Shown: positions 8,185 through 17,594, counted from the first letter of the stretch. The stretch is 64,000 nucleotides of DNA from an uncultured Chloroflexales bacterium (GCA_937902315.1 CALGUG010000059.1:62001-126000), one strand, 5' to 3'. Numbers and translations are program-made. Notes: generated by a model from the letters alone, not told the origin.

Positions 8185-8976
8185 TTAGACGCCTAGCGCG
8201 CCGCCACCATCGACCACGATATCTTGCAGCGTGATGTGGGAAGCCTGATCGGAAAGCAGGAAGAGCACCGCATTGGCGATCTGCTCGACCGAGGCCAAGC
8301 GCCCGAGCGGGATCGCGTTGCGGAACTTTTCGAGGCTGCCTTGAACCGCTTCGTCGACATCGCCGGGCTTCATGGTTGCGCGCAACTGCTGCACCATAGG
8401 CGTATCGGCGGCGCCCGGCAGCACGCTGTTGCAGCGAATGCCATACTGAGCCAGCTCGAGGCCGAAACAGCGCATCAGGTGCGAAACAGCCGCCTTCGAA
8501 GCGCAATAGGCGCTCTGTTGGACGCGCGGAATCAGAGCGGCATTGCTGGCGATGGTGACGATATTGCCCGACTTCTGTTGCGCCATCTGGCGGGCGACCA
8601 GCTGGGTCAAAACGAAGACCGCGCGCGTATTGACCGCGAAGACCAAATCGTAATCGCTCACGCTCAGATCGAGAATCGGAGCGCCCTTGAAGACGCCCGC
8701 CACATTGACGAGAGCGTCGATGCGGCCGTAAACTTCAATAGTGCGCTCGACCAGCGCTTGAATCTCGGCGTCGTTAGTGAGATCGGTCGGAACAGCCAAG
8801 ACATCGGCTCCGGCGGCGCGCAGCTCCTTGCTGATTGCCTCCAGGGCCTCTTTATTGCGGTCAGCGAGCACAACACGCGCTCCAGAAGCGACTAGAGCGC
8901 GTCCGATACCTTCGCCAATACCTTGTGCAGCGCCAGTCACGATTGTGACTTTCGCCTCGATACCTGTGAGTTGCAT
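8185..8976 (-). CDS. Short-chain dehydrogenase/reductase (SDR)
   Basis: Classical SDR oxidoreductase of 263 residues. The cofactor loop is TGAAQGIG (14-21), the structural motif NVAG is at 91-94, and the catalytic residues are Ser near 144, Tyr157 and Lys161 in YCASK. The acidic or basic residue after beta2 ('LADRNKEAL') leans toward NAD(H). The C-terminus 'DIVVDGGGALGV' is typical. An in-frame start 13 codons upstream exists, but AAGGGG 8 bases before the ATG at 8976 supports the shorter form. Substrate cannot be named. Confidence 0.85.
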   Translation of the reverse strand: MQLTGIEAKVTIVTGAAQGIGEGIGRALVASGARVVLADRNKEALEAISKELRAAGADVLAVPTDLTNDAEIQALVERTIEVYGRIDALVNVAGVFKGAPILDLSVSDYDLVFAVNTRAVFVLTQLVARQMAQQKSGNIVTIASNAALIPRVQQSAYCASKAAVSHLMRCFGLELAQYGIRCNSVLPGAADTPMVQQLRATMKPGDVDEAVQGSLEKFRNAIPLGRLASVEQIANAVLFLLSDQASHITLQDIVVDGGGALGV

Positions 8977-9180
8977 AGCTAATAATCCCCTTGCGAAATA
9001 GGAAGTGTGGCGCAATTATACTGCGATCTTTTCTGGCGACTGCATCTAAATCGCCCTCTTTTTCGTCTAAAAAATGGTATCCTGATATGTACACCAAGGG
9101 ACCATGCAACGTTTTCTCTTATGAGACTTAAAACGAAAGGAGGATGCGCTGCTTTGCTACCGAGGTAGTGCGCATACGCT

Positions 9181-10722
9181 ATGAAAACAACCATTCGATT
9201 TGCTTCAGGGCTTGGGCTGATTGTTGTAATCGCTCTGTTGGCCCTTAATCAATTCCTATTTCCACGAGATGTTGAGGCCGCCCATAGCTGCAACGGCGGA
9301 AACGGCGTCTATCTCTATGAAGATCGCAACTACGGTGGGCGCTGTATTCGTTTGACTGAAGGGGTCGATAATCTAGCCAAAGAAGGCTTCGATGATATCA
9401 TCTCTTCGATCAAGCTGAACGGCGACTGGATCGCGACGCTCTACGCTGATCCAAACTACCAAGGCGCGATGACGGTCTTTACCAGCGACGATCCCGACCT
9501 GAGCGACGATGAGATCCGCGTTAATCGGGCCTCTTCGGTGCGCGTCTATCGCGGGCGCCTGCCGAACGAGAACCGCTGTGACGGCGGCGAGGGCGTTTAT
9601 CTGTTCGAAGATATCAACTATCGCGGCTACTGCATCAAGCTGACCGGAGATCAGCGCGACTTCAACTCCTTCGGCTTCGACAACGCCGTTTCGTCGCTGC
9701 GAGTCATCGGTGCTTGGAGCGTAACCCTCTACGAGAATACCCTCTTCCGCGGCACTTCGTCGACCTTCACCAGCGACGATCCCGACCTGCGCGATGATGC
9801 TATCAACATCAACCGAGCGTCGTCGGCTCGTGTAAGCAGCACGGTGCCGAGCAACAATCGCTGCGACGGCAATGAAGGCGCCTATCTCTACAGCGAACGC
9901 AACTACGCCGGACGCTGCGTGCGCATGACCAGCGATAATGTCGACTTGCGCACGGTCGGCTTCGACGATGCGGCCGCTTCGATACGCATTATCGGCAACT
10001 GGAGCGCGACGCTCTACGCTGATCTGAGCTTTAATGGCGCTTCTTCGACCTTTACAAGCGATGATCCTGATCTGAGCGACGACGGCATCGGCTACAGACG
10101 CGCCACCTCGATTCGGGTCGGACGCCCGGGCGCTGGCCTGCCCGCGCAATACGCCTGCGACGGCCAGAACGGTGTCTACCTGTATGAGCACCCCAACTAC
10201 GCCGGACGCTGCGTGCGCCTTACCAACAGCATGGAAGATCTGCGGATCGTGGGCTTCGACGATCAAGCCTCTTCCTTGCGCGTGATCGGCAACTGGACGG
10301 TTTCGCTCTACCGTGACCTGAGCTACACCGGTATCTCGTCGACCTACAGCGCCGACGACCCTGACTTGAGCAACGACGGCATCGGCGATAACCAAGCGAC
10401 CTCGATCTTGATCCACAATCAAGGCGGAGGCACGGGTGATTCTGGGCTTGCCTGCGATGGCAGCGAGGGCGTCTACCTCTACGAGCATCCTCAGTTCGGA
10501 GGCCGCTGTATCCGCTTCGTCTCCGATGCGCCCGACCTGCGTGTCTACGGTTTCGACGATCAAGCTTCGTCGCTGCATATCGTCGGCAACTGGACCGCGA
10601 CGCTCTTCCGCGATCTGAACGGCACGGGTATCGCCACCATCTTCACCGAGAGCGACACCGATCTCAGCGATGATTCGATCGGCGATAACCAAGCGACCTC
10701 GCTGCAAGTGCGACGCCGCTAG
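9181..10722 (+). CDS. Secreted protein with five beta/gamma-crystallin-like repeats
   Basis: 513 residues. A signal peptide (1-about 34, basic start, hydrophobic core, ending VEAA) is followed by five homologous units of about 92 residues, starting near 37, 133, 223, 317 and 420. Each begins with C-x-G-x-x-GVYLYE, contains a conserved C near 'GRCIRL', the 'GFDDxxxSSI/L' segment, 'GxWxxTLYxDxxxxG' and 'FTSDDPDLSDDxI'. The DDxxSS-type motifs match the Ca2+-binding N/D-N/D-x-x-S/T-S signature of microbial beta/gamma-crystallins. The two Cys per repeat could form a disulfide. It is probably an exported, Ca2+-stabilised surface or extracellular protein. The AAAGGAGG at 9136 is too far from the ATG to be its ribosome site; GAGGTAG near 9163 is closer. 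Confidence 0.85.
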   Translation: MKTTIRFASGLGLIVVIALLALNQFLFPRDVEAAHSCNGGNGVYLYEDRNYGGRCIRLTEGVDNLAKEGFDDIISSIKLNGDWIATLYADPNYQGAMTVFTSDDPDLSDDEIRVNRASSVRVYRGRLPNENRCDGGEGVYLFEDINYRGYCIKLTGDQRDFNSFGFDNAVSSLRVIGAWSVTLYENTLFRGTSSTFTSDDPDLRDDAININRASSARVSSTVPSNNRCDGNEGAYLYSERNYAGRCVRMTSDNVDLRTVGFDDAAASIRIIGNWSATLYADLSFNGASSTFTSDDPDLSDDGIGYRRATSIRVGRPGAGLPAQYACDGQNGVYLYEHPNYAGRCVRLTNSMEDLRIVGFDDQASSLRVIGNWTVSLYRDLSYTGISSTYSADDPDLSNDGIGDNQATSILIHNQGGGTGDSGLACDGSEGVYLYEHPQFGGRCIRFVSDAPDLRVYGFDDQASSLHIVGNWTATLFRDLNGTGIATIFTESDTDLSDDSIGDNQATSLQVRRR

Positions 10723-10742
10723 CCGATCGGCCCGAAGCAAAA

Positions 10743-10773
10743 GCGACACCCCACAGAGAGGTGTCGCTTTTAT
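10743..10773 (+). terminator. Intrinsic terminator after the crystallin-repeat gene
   Basis: AAAGCGACACC and GGTGTCGCTTT pair around a 9-base loop, followed by TATTTTGT. It is located about 20 bp after the stop codon. Confidence 0.85.
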
Positions 10774-10823
10774 TTTGTCGATCATCTGGCGGAGAGCTTG
10801 CTAGCTCCCATCCCGTCCTCACC

Positions 10824-10843
10824 GCGTCCGCCTTCGGCTATCA
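10824..10843 (+). repeat. RepC core
   Basis: GCGTCCGCCTTCGGCTATCA; the flank starting near 10787 (CTGGCGGAGAG) is shared with other RepC copies. Confidence 0.7.
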
Positions 10844-10937
10844 GCATCCTAACCTTCCATACGGCGCCTCGCAGCTTGCGCTGCGACCTGCTTGCTGCCA
10901 ACAGCAAGCAGGCTCACAGCCCGCTTCGCTCTGCTTC

Positions 10938-11062
10938 ATAACAAATCCGCTCAAAAACGTACATTCTTTCACAAAAACTGGGGAAAAGTTATTTGAGATG
11001 TCGCGCGACAGCGCGACATCTCAAATAACAAGAATAGTCAAGTTCCGCTCTGCCGAAGGCTA
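10938..11062 (+). repeat. RepB element (copy 1, right end lost)
   Basis: The left terminus ATAACAAATCCGCTC at 10938-10952 resembles the RepB/RepC terminal repeat. The central stem GTTATTTGAGATGTCGCGC (10988-11006) pairs perfectly over 19 bp with 11011-11029 across the loop GACA. It is followed by the conserved tail CTCTGCCGAAGGC. It abuts the 3' end of fadA, so the stem may also act as the fadA terminator. Confidence 0.75.
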
Positions 11063-11074
11063 GTTTTGAAGCGC

Positions 11075-12250
11075 CTAGAGGCGCTCGAAAATGCCAGCCG
11101 CCCCCATGCCTCCGCCGATACACATCGTCACCAAGCCGTAGCGCGCTTCGCGCCGCTGCAGCTCGTTCAAGAGCTGGATCGTCAGCTTGGCGCCAGTGCA
11201 GCCCAGCGGATGCCCCAAGGCGATCGCGCCGCCGTTCACATTGGTCTTATCCTGATCTAGGCCGAGCTGGCGGATCACCGCTAGCGCTTGGGCCGCGAAA
11301 GCCTCGTTCAGCTCGATCAGATCAATGTCGCTGAGGCTGAGACCCGCCAGCTTCAAGGCTTTGGGCACCGCTTCGACCGGGCCGATCCCCATCACCTCGG
11401 GGGCGACCCCGCCCGTCGCGAACGAGACAAAGCGTGCCAGCGGCTTCAGCCCGAGCGCTTCGGCCTTATCGCGGCTCATCACCACCACGGCTGCCGCGCC
11501 GTCGCTGGTGGGCGAGCTATTGCCCGCCGTGACCGTGCCTTGCACGTGAAAGACGGGTCGCAGCTTGACCAGCGCCTCGAGCGAGGTGTCGCGGCGCGGG
11601 CATTCGTCGCGCTCGAAGCGAAAGCTGCTGCGCTGCAGTTTGCCATCGCGATACTCGTTGATCTCGACCTCGACGGGCACGATCTCGTCGTCGAACAGCC
11701 CGGCATCTTGGGCCGCGATGGCTCGGCGATGGCTTTCGTAGGCGAAGGCGTCGGCATCTTCGCGGCTGACCTTGTAGGTGCGCGCCACGTTCTCGGCCGT
11801 TAAGCCCATGTTGATGTAGATGCCCGGATCGTGCTCGGCTAGGTAGGGGTTGGGCGAAAACTTGTAGCCGCTCATGGGCACCATGCTCATGCTTTCGCTG
11901 CCGCCCGCCACAACACAGTCGGCCATACCGCTCATAATCTGCTGGGCCGCTATGGCGATCGACTGCAAGCCCGAGGCGCAGAAGCGATTGATCGTCATGC
12001 CGCCCACGCTATCGGGCAGGCCAGCCCGCTGGGCCGCGATGCGCGCCATATTCAAGCCCTGCTCGCCCTCTGGCATGGCACAGCCCAAAACCACATCGTC
12101 GATCTGATCCGTCTCTAGTCCGGCGGCGCGCTCGATGGCTGCCTTGATCACGATGGCTGCAAGATCATCGGAGCGTGTCGTGCGGAGCGAGCCGCGCGAG
12201 GCGCGCCCGACGGCGGTCCGTGCTCCTGAAACGATGACTGCTTCACGCAT
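11075..12250 (-). CDS. fadA: Acetyl-CoA acyltransferase (thiolase)
   Basis: Degradative thiolase that cleaves 3-ketoacyl-CoA to acetyl-CoA and a shortened acyl-CoA. 391 residues, standard length. The nucleophile Cys91 lies in NRFCASGLQ, and further signatures are NEAFAAQA, GGAIALGHPLGCTGA and CIGGGMG with the second active-site Cys. It lies 21 bp after the fadN stop, with AAAGGAG before its ATG, so the two form one beta-oxidation operon. A biosynthetic acetoacetyl-CoA thiolase role is possible, but the fadN neighbour argues for beta-oxidation. Confidence 0.93.
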   Translation of the reverse strand: MREAVIVSGARTAVGRASRGSLRTTRSDDLAAIVIKAAIERAAGLETDQIDDVVLGCAMPEGEQGLNMARIAAQRAGLPDSVGGMTINRFCASGLQSIAIAAQQIMSGMADCVVAGGSESMSMVPMSGYKFSPNPYLAEHDPGIYINMGLTAENVARTYKVSREDADAFAYESHRRAIAAQDAGLFDDEIVPVEVEINEYRDGKLQRSSFRFERDECPRRDTSLEALVKLRPVFHVQGTVTAGNSSPTSDGAAAVVVMSRDKAEALGLKPLARFVSFATGGVAPEVMGIGPVEAVPKALKLAGLSLSDIDLIELNEAFAAQALAVIRQLGLDQDKTNVNGGAIALGHPLGCTGAKLTIQLLNELQRREARYGLVTMCIGGGMGAAGIFERL

Positions 12251-12271
12251 AAACTTCTCTCCTTTGACCTG

Positions 12272-14698
12272 CTAGTTTCGTAAGGGTTTGCCAGTTGCCA
12301 GCATATGTTGGGCGCGTTGCAGAGTGCGTTGGTCTTTGCAGAGCTCTACAAAGGCCGCGCGCTCCAGATCGAGCATATACTCTTCGTTGACCCATTGCGC
12401 CGCGCTCAAGCCGCCTCCCGTCAGCACATGGGCTAGGCGCGCTGCGATAACCGCGTCGTATTCGGTGGCGTAGCCGCTCTGCAGCAGCATATAGACGCCG
12501 ACCTTAAGGGCGGCCTCGCCGTCGCGCCCAACGGCGTAGCAGCAGCGTTCGCGGCGCGGCGCTCGGTAGCCCGTTTCGACCAGCCTGAGCACGGTCTGTT
12601 TGGCCCGGCCCAACAGGTGCGAGCGGTTGAAGACGATCTCGTCGTCGGGGCGCAGATAGCCCAGATCGCGCGCTTCTACGGCGCTGGTGCTGACTTTGGC
12701 TTGGCCGATGGTTGTCATCACCTTTTCGAGTGCCTCTTGAACCGCCACCGAGCCGTAAGGCACGGCTGTGCTCACCACGCGCCGCACCAGCTCTTTGCAG
12801 CCGCCGCCCGCCGGGATCAAGCCGACGCCGAACTCGACCAGCCCAAGGTAGGTTTCGGCGGCCGCTACCACATGCGCGCCTGCGAGCGTGATCTCGGTGC
12901 CGCCGCCCAGCGCTCGTCCTGCCGGAGCGATCACAACCGGCTTGGGGCTGAAGCGAATCGCCATCACAAAGTCTTGAAAGCTCTTGACGATTTTATCGAG
13001 CTCGTCGAACTGCCCCATCATGGCGGGCTGGCCGAGCATCATCAGGTTGGCGCCGAACGAGAAGTCATCGCCCTCGTGGCCGATCACCATGCCCTGCCAC
13101 TGCTCTTCCTTCAGCATCTCGAGCGCCTGCATGCCCAGCGCCATCATATCGAAGTCGATGGTGTTGCCTTTGCTGTGGAACTCGAAGCAGAGCACGCCGT
13201 CGCCCAGATCGATCACGCTGGCGCTGCGGTTGGAGGCCAGCTCGCGACCTTGGGCCTTCAGCTGGGTCAGGCTGATGCAGCGCGGATCTTGGGGCAGCGC
13301 TTCGTAGAGCTGCTTGATTGGGTTGTAGACCAAGCGCTGGCCGTTTTCGCTTTTGTAGAACGAGGTCGCGCCGCTGGCGATCATACTCTCGACCCAAGGG
13401 GCCACGCTGATGCCACGGGCGCGCATCAGTTCAGCGGCTTCCGGTACGCCGAGTGCATCCCAGGTGGCGAACGGACCAAGGCTGTGTTTGTAGCCCCAGA
13501 CCATGGCGTTATCGATGTCGACGATGCTATCGCTGATCTCGGGGATGCGCCGCGCGGCATAGGCCAGCAAGGGTAAGATCGTATGCGCGATCAGTTGGGC
13601 GGCCCGATCGTTGGGGTCTTGATGGGCGCGCTCGACCAAAAAGCGTAGCCGCTCGGGCAGACTACGGATCTTTTGGACCTCTTCGGCCAGAGGAAAGCTT
13701 GGCTTCTTGGGCGGCTCGTACTCAAAGGTCTGTAGATTGAGCGGCCAGAAGGAGCGTTTGCCCTCTCCGCGCTGCTCTTTGTAGAAGCCGCCGCCCGTCT
13801 TTTGGCCCAGACGCTTGGCCGCGACCATCTTCTCAAGCAGTTCGGTCTTTTGGAAGGTCGCGATGCTCTCATCGTCGGGCAGGCTTTGGGCGATAATCTT
13901 GGCGACATGCAGCATAATATCAACACCGGCCAGATCGAGCAGACGGAAGGTGGCCGTGTTGGGCCGCCCGATCAATGGGCCGGTCAGCGCGTCGACCTCT
14001 TCGACCGTATAGCCATGCTCTTGAATGAATGCGAGGTCGTTGAGCGCGCTGAATGCGCCGAGACGGTTGCCGATAAAGTCGGGCGTATCTTTGGCGAGCA
14101 CCACTCCTTTGCCCAAAACCTCTTCGCTGAAGCGGCGGATGGTGGCGACCACAGCGGGGTCGCTATCGGCGGTGGGGATCAGTTCGAGCAGGTGGAGGTA
14201 GCGGGGCGGGTTAAAGAAGTGTGTGCCCAAGAAGTGGGCGCGGAAGTTTTCCGAACGTCCTTGGGCAATTTGATGAATTGGGATGCCGCTGGTGTTAGAG
14301 CTCACGATGCTGTCGGGATTGCGAACGGCTTCGATGGCGGCCATCAGTTCGCGTTTGGCTTCGAGCTGCTCGACGATCGCTTCGATGATCCAGTCGGCGT
14401 CGCTAAGAAGCTGAAGATCATCGCTGGTGTTACCGAGGGTGATGCGTTCGGCATCGCGTTCGTGCATGAGGTTGGCGGGACGCGCTTTGCGCATGCGCTC
14501 GAAGCCTGCTTGCACGATACGGTTACGAACGCGCCGGTCGTCAAGTTGGAGGCCGCGCGCTTGCTCTTCAGGTGTTAGCTCTTGGGGAGCGACATCGAGC
14601 AGTGTTACACGCAGTCCTGCGCTGGCGACCAGTCCGGCGATGGCTGCGCCCATGGTGCCTGCGCCCACAACGGCGACATGCTGTATCGTTTGCCTCAT
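12272..14698 (-). CDS. fadN: 3-hydroxyacyl-CoA dehydrogenase / enoyl-CoA hydratase fusion
   Basis: Bifunctional beta-oxidation enzyme of 808 residues. The domain order is dehydrogenase first (Rossmann GAGTMG near 12-17, dehydrogenase C-domain to about 430) and crotonase-type hydratase second (about 480-690, with 'GNTIDFDMMALGMQALEML' and 'RALGGGTEITLAGAHVV'). This order matches Bacillus FadN (YusL) rather than E. coli FadB, which has the hydratase first. The glutamates expected in the hydratase active site are plausible ('ALGGGTEITLA', 'GLVEFGVGLIPAGGG'). It is followed directly by fadA. No acyl-CoA dehydrogenase gene is nearby. Confidence 0.92.
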   Translation of the reverse strand: MRQTIQHVAVVGAGTMGAAIAGLVASAGLRVTLLDVAPQELTPEEQARGLQLDDRRVRNRIVQAGFERMRKARPANLMHERDAERITLGNTSDDLQLLSDADWIIEAIVEQLEAKRELMAAIEAVRNPDSIVSSNTSGIPIHQIAQGRSENFRAHFLGTHFFNPPRYLHLLELIPTADSDPAVVATIRRFSEEVLGKGVVLAKDTPDFIGNRLGAFSALNDLAFIQEHGYTVEEVDALTGPLIGRPNTATFRLLDLAGVDIMLHVAKIIAQSLPDDESIATFQKTELLEKMVAAKRLGQKTGGGFYKEQRGEGKRSFWPLNLQTFEYEPPKKPSFPLAEEVQKIRSLPERLRFLVERAHQDPNDRAAQLIAHTILPLLAYAARRIPEISDSIVDIDNAMVWGYKHSLGPFATWDALGVPEAAELMRARGISVAPWVESMIASGATSFYKSENGQRLVYNPIKQLYEALPQDPRCISLTQLKAQGRELASNRSASVIDLGDGVLCFEFHSKGNTIDFDMMALGMQALEMLKEEQWQGMVIGHEGDDFSFGANLMMLGQPAMMGQFDELDKIVKSFQDFVMAIRFSPKPVVIAPAGRALGGGTEITLAGAHVVAAAETYLGLVEFGVGLIPAGGGCKELVRRVVSTAVPYGSVAVQEALEKVMTTIGQAKVSTSAVEARDLGYLRPDDEIVFNRSHLLGRAKQTVLRLVETGYRAPRRERCCYAVGRDGEAALKVGVYMLLQSGYATEYDAVIAARLAHVLTGGGLSAAQWVNEEYMLDLERAAFVELCKDQRTLQRAQHMLATGKPLRN

Positions 14699-14840
14699 TG
14701 CATATCATCCTTATTTTATGCGGTATTCCCTTTGCATCTATTGTAGCACAGCGCTCTTTCTAGATACACCGCCAGAAAGAAGAGAAAAATACGATTTGAA
14801 GATCTTGTGCTGGGTCGTATTTGTATAGTGGAGCTGCTCT

Positions 14841-16007
14841 ATGCTATTTGTCAGTCTGTTTGTTGTTGCTACAACGATCTGGATCGGTTACTGTGTCTGG
14901 CAAGATCGACGTGCTATGGCTAGTATGCCGCTTTTGCTGCCCAACGAGCAAACCCTTCATTCAGCGCCGCTACTGTCGATCATCATCCCTGCTCGCAATG
15001 AAGAAGCGGTCATTCAGCGCTGTTTAGAGGGTGTTTTAGCCCAAGACTACCCCAACTACGAAGTGATCGTGGTCGACGATAACTCCAGCGATGCCACGGG
15101 CGCGATCGTCGAGCGTTTCGCCCAGCAGCATGCCAATCTCCAACTGGTGCATGGCAGCCCACTGCCGGAAGGCTGGGTCGGTAAGTGCCACGCCTGCCAG
15201 CAGGGCGCTCAGGCGGCCAAGGGCGAGTGGCTGCTCTTCCTCGATGCTGACACCGCGCCCCACAGCGGTTTGGCTAGCGCGCTCTACAGCTATGCGATCC
15301 GCGAAGAGCGCGATGTGGTGACGCTCTTCCCGTTTTTAGAGCTGGGCAGCTTCTGGGAACGGGTGATTATGCCGACCTTTGTGGCCTTGATACTAGTGGT
15401 CTTTCCGGTCAAGCGTCAGAATGCGCCCGATGTGCGCCCCGACGAGATCGTCGCCAACGGCCAGTGTATCTTTGTGCGAGCCGGCAGCTACTGGGCTATC
15501 GGGGGGCACGCTGCGGTGCGCAACGAGGTGTTGGAGGATGTGCGGATCGTGCAGTCTTTGCGCGCTTCGGGTGCGCGTACGGCGGCGGTTTGGGGCGCTC
15601 GCTTTTTGGCGGTGCGTATGTATGTCAATGGGACGCAGGTCTTTCAGGGCTTGGCCAAGCATGTGCTGGCCGGACTGCGCAGCAGTGGCGGGCGCGCAGC
15701 GAGAGGCGGCACACGCCAGTTTGCTCTGGCTTTCGCACCCATCTGGCTGATCGGCTGTGCTGTTTGGTTGCTGTTGAACGCAAGCGGGCCGCTGGTTTGG
15801 GCTGTGTTGGCTGTGGCGCTCTTGGGTTGTGTTGTGCTGCTGAGCTTTTGGGCGGTTTTGCTGCGTGAATATTACGCCCTGCCAGCGCGTTATGTCTTTT
15901 TGTGGCCGCTCGGCATGCTGAGCTATGGCAGCATCGCGCTCTGGTCGCTGTGGCGGGTCTGGAGCGGGCGAGGCTTGCCTTGGAAAGGCCGGATCTATTC
16001 CAAGTGA
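14841..16007 (+). CDS. Membrane-bound family 2 glycosyltransferase (CruC/CrtQ/HpnB-like)
   Basis: 388 residues: an N-terminal membrane anchor (1-20), a cytoplasmic GT-A domain, then three C-terminal hydrophobic helices (about 297-372). Motifs are IIPARNEEAVI, VDDNSSD (nucleotide-sugar binding), LDADTAP (metal-binding DxD) and EDV in the catalytic loop. 'GWVGKCHACQQG' is characteristic of the branch containing chlorobactene glucosyltransferase CruC, CrtQ and HpnB. This suggests a lipid acceptor such as a carotenoid or hopanoid, but the acceptor is not provable here. GGAG lies before the ATG. It is divergent from fadN, with no partner genes. Confidence 0.78.
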   Translation: MLFVSLFVVATTIWIGYCVWQDRRAMASMPLLLPNEQTLHSAPLLSIIIPARNEEAVIQRCLEGVLAQDYPNYEVIVVDDNSSDATGAIVERFAQQHANLQLVHGSPLPEGWVGKCHACQQGAQAAKGEWLLFLDADTAPHSGLASALYSYAIREERDVVTLFPFLELGSFWERVIMPTFVALILVVFPVKRQNAPDVRPDEIVANGQCIFVRAGSYWAIGGHAAVRNEVLEDVRIVQSLRASGARTAAVWGARFLAVRMYVNGTQVFQGLAKHVLAGLRSSGGRAARGGTRQFALAFAPIWLIGCAVWLLLNASGPLVWAVLAVALLGCVVLLSFWAVLLREYYALPARYVFLWPLGMLSYGSIALWSLWRVWSGRGLPWKGRIYSK

Positions 16008-16171
16008 TAGCGAAGTGCTTGATCGCTTGCGTTTTGGCTTTCTTTTTGTTTTTCCGCGTTGCAAGTGCGCAGATCTGTAAACGGAATTGGAGTGATACGA
16101 AATCTGTTGGGATATTTGAGGGCGCTTTCCATGCACAGTCAGATACAGGCCTGTGGTGGCGGAAGGGCTGT

Positions 16172-16191
16172 TGATAGCCGTAGGCGGACGC
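16172..16191 (-). repeat. RepC core within a 300-bp gap
   Basis: TGATAGCCGTAGGCGGACGC. The surrounding gap (16008-16309) contains the conserved RepC flank and a right terminus near 16245-16262 (AAGCGGATGTGCTATCAC). No gene is present. Confidence 0.65.
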
Positions 16192-16309
16192 GCTAGCAGC
16201 CTGCTTGGGAAAGAGACCAAGCCGCTAGAGCGCTGAACGTAGTAAGCGGATGTGCTATCACAATACAAGAATGTTTGGCGAAGGCCAATGCTTAAGACCT
16301 AAAATAACA

Positions 16310-16341
16310 ACAGACCCCACAAGCGAACTTGTGAGGTCTGT
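16310..16341 (-). terminator. Intrinsic terminator of rplY
   Basis: ACAGACCCCACAAG and CTTGTGAGGTCTGT pair over about 14 positions with loop CGAA. The minus-strand continuation is TGTTATTTT. It is 25 bp after the rplY stop. Confidence 0.85.
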
Positions 16342-16365
16342 TTATTATCAGCGAAATGTGCTGGA

Positions 16366-17016
16366 TTATTCGGCGCTGCTTTCGCCCTCGCCCTCAGCAG
16401 CCGGAGCTTCAGGAGCGGTCTCTTCTTCAGAAGCAGCTTCTTCAGCAGCAGCCTCGGTGCGGGAAGCGGTCAGGCTCACCAACAGTTCGTCGCCATCGGT
16501 CAGGATGGTGTAGCTGTCGGAGGTAGCCAGATCGCGCACGAAAATGCTCTTGTCAAATGCGTCCAGACCACTTACATCAACCTCGATGTGCTGAGGAATG
16601 CTGGTCGGAAGAGCGCGCACCTGCAAAATGTTGTGCGACAGGTTGATAACAGCCTCATCGCGAGCAACCAGGGGCGACTCGCCAACAATGGTTACCGGAA
16701 CTTCTACGGTCACTTCTTCGCGCAGGTTTACGGCCAAGAAGTCAACGTGAATGATTTCGCGGGTCAGCGGGTGGCGCTGGAAGGTGTGTACAAAAACCGA
16801 AGTGGTCGGCTTACCCTCGATATTGAGCGAAATAACGCCAGTGCGGCCTGCCTTGCGGAAGATCTGGCCAAACTCGCGGCTGTTCACTTGAATCGTAAGG
16901 TTATCGACACCCTTGCCGTAGACGGTTGCAGGCAGAATTCCTTGGCGGCGTAGGCTTGCGACTTTCTTACCGACGACGGTTCGGGGGGATGCTTTGAGTG
17001 TAAATGTTTCAGACAT
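16366..17016 (-). CDS. rplY: 50S ribosomal protein L25 (Ctc family)
   Basis: Binds 5S rRNA in the large ribosomal subunit. 216 residues in the two-domain TL5/Ctc form: an N-terminal 5S-binding domain ('VGKKVASLRRQGILPATVYGKG') and a C-terminal beta domain ('EVPVTIVGESPLVA...'). It ends in a long Glu/Ala tail, common in such L25 proteins. An open frame extends 13 codons further, but GAGGAG 7 bases before the ATG at 17016 fixes this start. It is monocistronic, with its own promoter and terminator. Confidence 0.95.
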   Translation of the reverse strand: MSETFTLKASPRTVVGKKVASLRRQGILPATVYGKGVDNLTIQVNSREFGQIFRKAGRTGVISLNIEGKPTTSVFVHTFQRHPLTREIIHVDFLAVNLREEVTVEVPVTIVGESPLVARDEAVINLSHNILQVRALPTSIPQHIEVDVSGLDAFDKSIFVRDLATSDSYTILTDGDELLVSLTASRTEAAAEEAASEEETAPEAPAAEGEGESSAE

Positions 17017-17078
17017 CGTGTACTCCTCACAGAATTTTGACCACATCTGGCACACTTGCCGCGTTGTGGGTTACACGC

Positions 17079-17110
17079 TAAGTGACCGGCACAGGCGCGC
17101 CGGTCACTTC
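17079..17110 (-). promoter_or_regulatory. Leader hairpin at the 5' end of the rplY mRNA
   Basis: AAGTGACCGGC and the complementary GCCGGTCACTT form an 11-bp GC-rich stem just inside the predicted transcript start. There is no U-tract, so it is not a terminator. It could stabilise the message or serve in feedback control by L25. That role is inference. Confidence 0.5.
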
Positions 17111-17119
17111 TAACTGGCA

Positions 17120-17148
17120 AGTATACCATACTATGTATGATTTTTCAA
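17120..17148 (-). promoter_or_regulatory. rplY promoter
   Basis: On the minus strand TTGAAA (17143-17148) and TATACT (17120-17125) are separated by exactly 17 bases, a strong sigma-70-type promoter. Predicted start near 17113, giving a leader of about 97 nt. Confidence 0.8.
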
Positions 17149-17594
17149 ACGTGCCAGCTCGATGAAACGCTCGTTAGGCTGGCCCAGACGGCAGAGTTAG
17201 GCTTTAGCAGTTTTGCGTGCTGTTCATACTATTTATCCCTGTAGTTTTCTTGTTTGGCTCACATCTTGTCAGTATTTTTTGAGAGTGCTACAATAAGGTT
17301 CGGCATGGCAGATATAGCCATAACAGCTTGATGTTGTTGTGAAATAGCGCCTGCTTTCCCCGACCTTGTCCTCCCAACTTGCCCAAGAAAGCATAGCTCT
17401 AGCGACAGTGATAGCGGAAGACGGTAGCTCTGCTAAGCGATTCTGTTTCGTGTTAAAGCGCTGAAACCATATCTGTAAACTTGACATAATCTAGATATAC
17501 TTTCAACCAAGCTTGAAATGTGAGTTTGGATAGCGATTTCAAGTCGACAGCATGTTCAAATGGAGGCGATCTGACCAGATCAGAGGAGATCTCT
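17149..17594. other. Gap without recognised genes
   Basis: About 445 bp with no convincing gene, tRNA or RepA/B/C core on either strand. A short minus-strand open frame lacks a ribosome site and coding character. It presumably carries the promoter of the small membrane protein. A TTGACA at about 17483 has no properly spaced -10 box. Confidence 0.5.

Noticed and set aside
9373..10785. 470-codon open frame on the minus strand opposite the crystallin-repeat gene
   Set aside because: It mirrors the repeats of the real gene, has no ribosome site and no recognisable domains, and runs across the terminator. It is a shadow of biased codon use.
12617..13576. 319-codon open frame opposite fadN (also 13802-14578)
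   Set aside because: Antisense to a clear enzyme gene; residues show the His/Asp/Arg-rich pattern of antisense reading, not a protein family.
17150..17594. tRNA or other small RNA gene in the rplY upstream gap
   Set aside because: No cloverleaf with a GTTCGANTC T-loop was found on either strand; nothing definite is visible.
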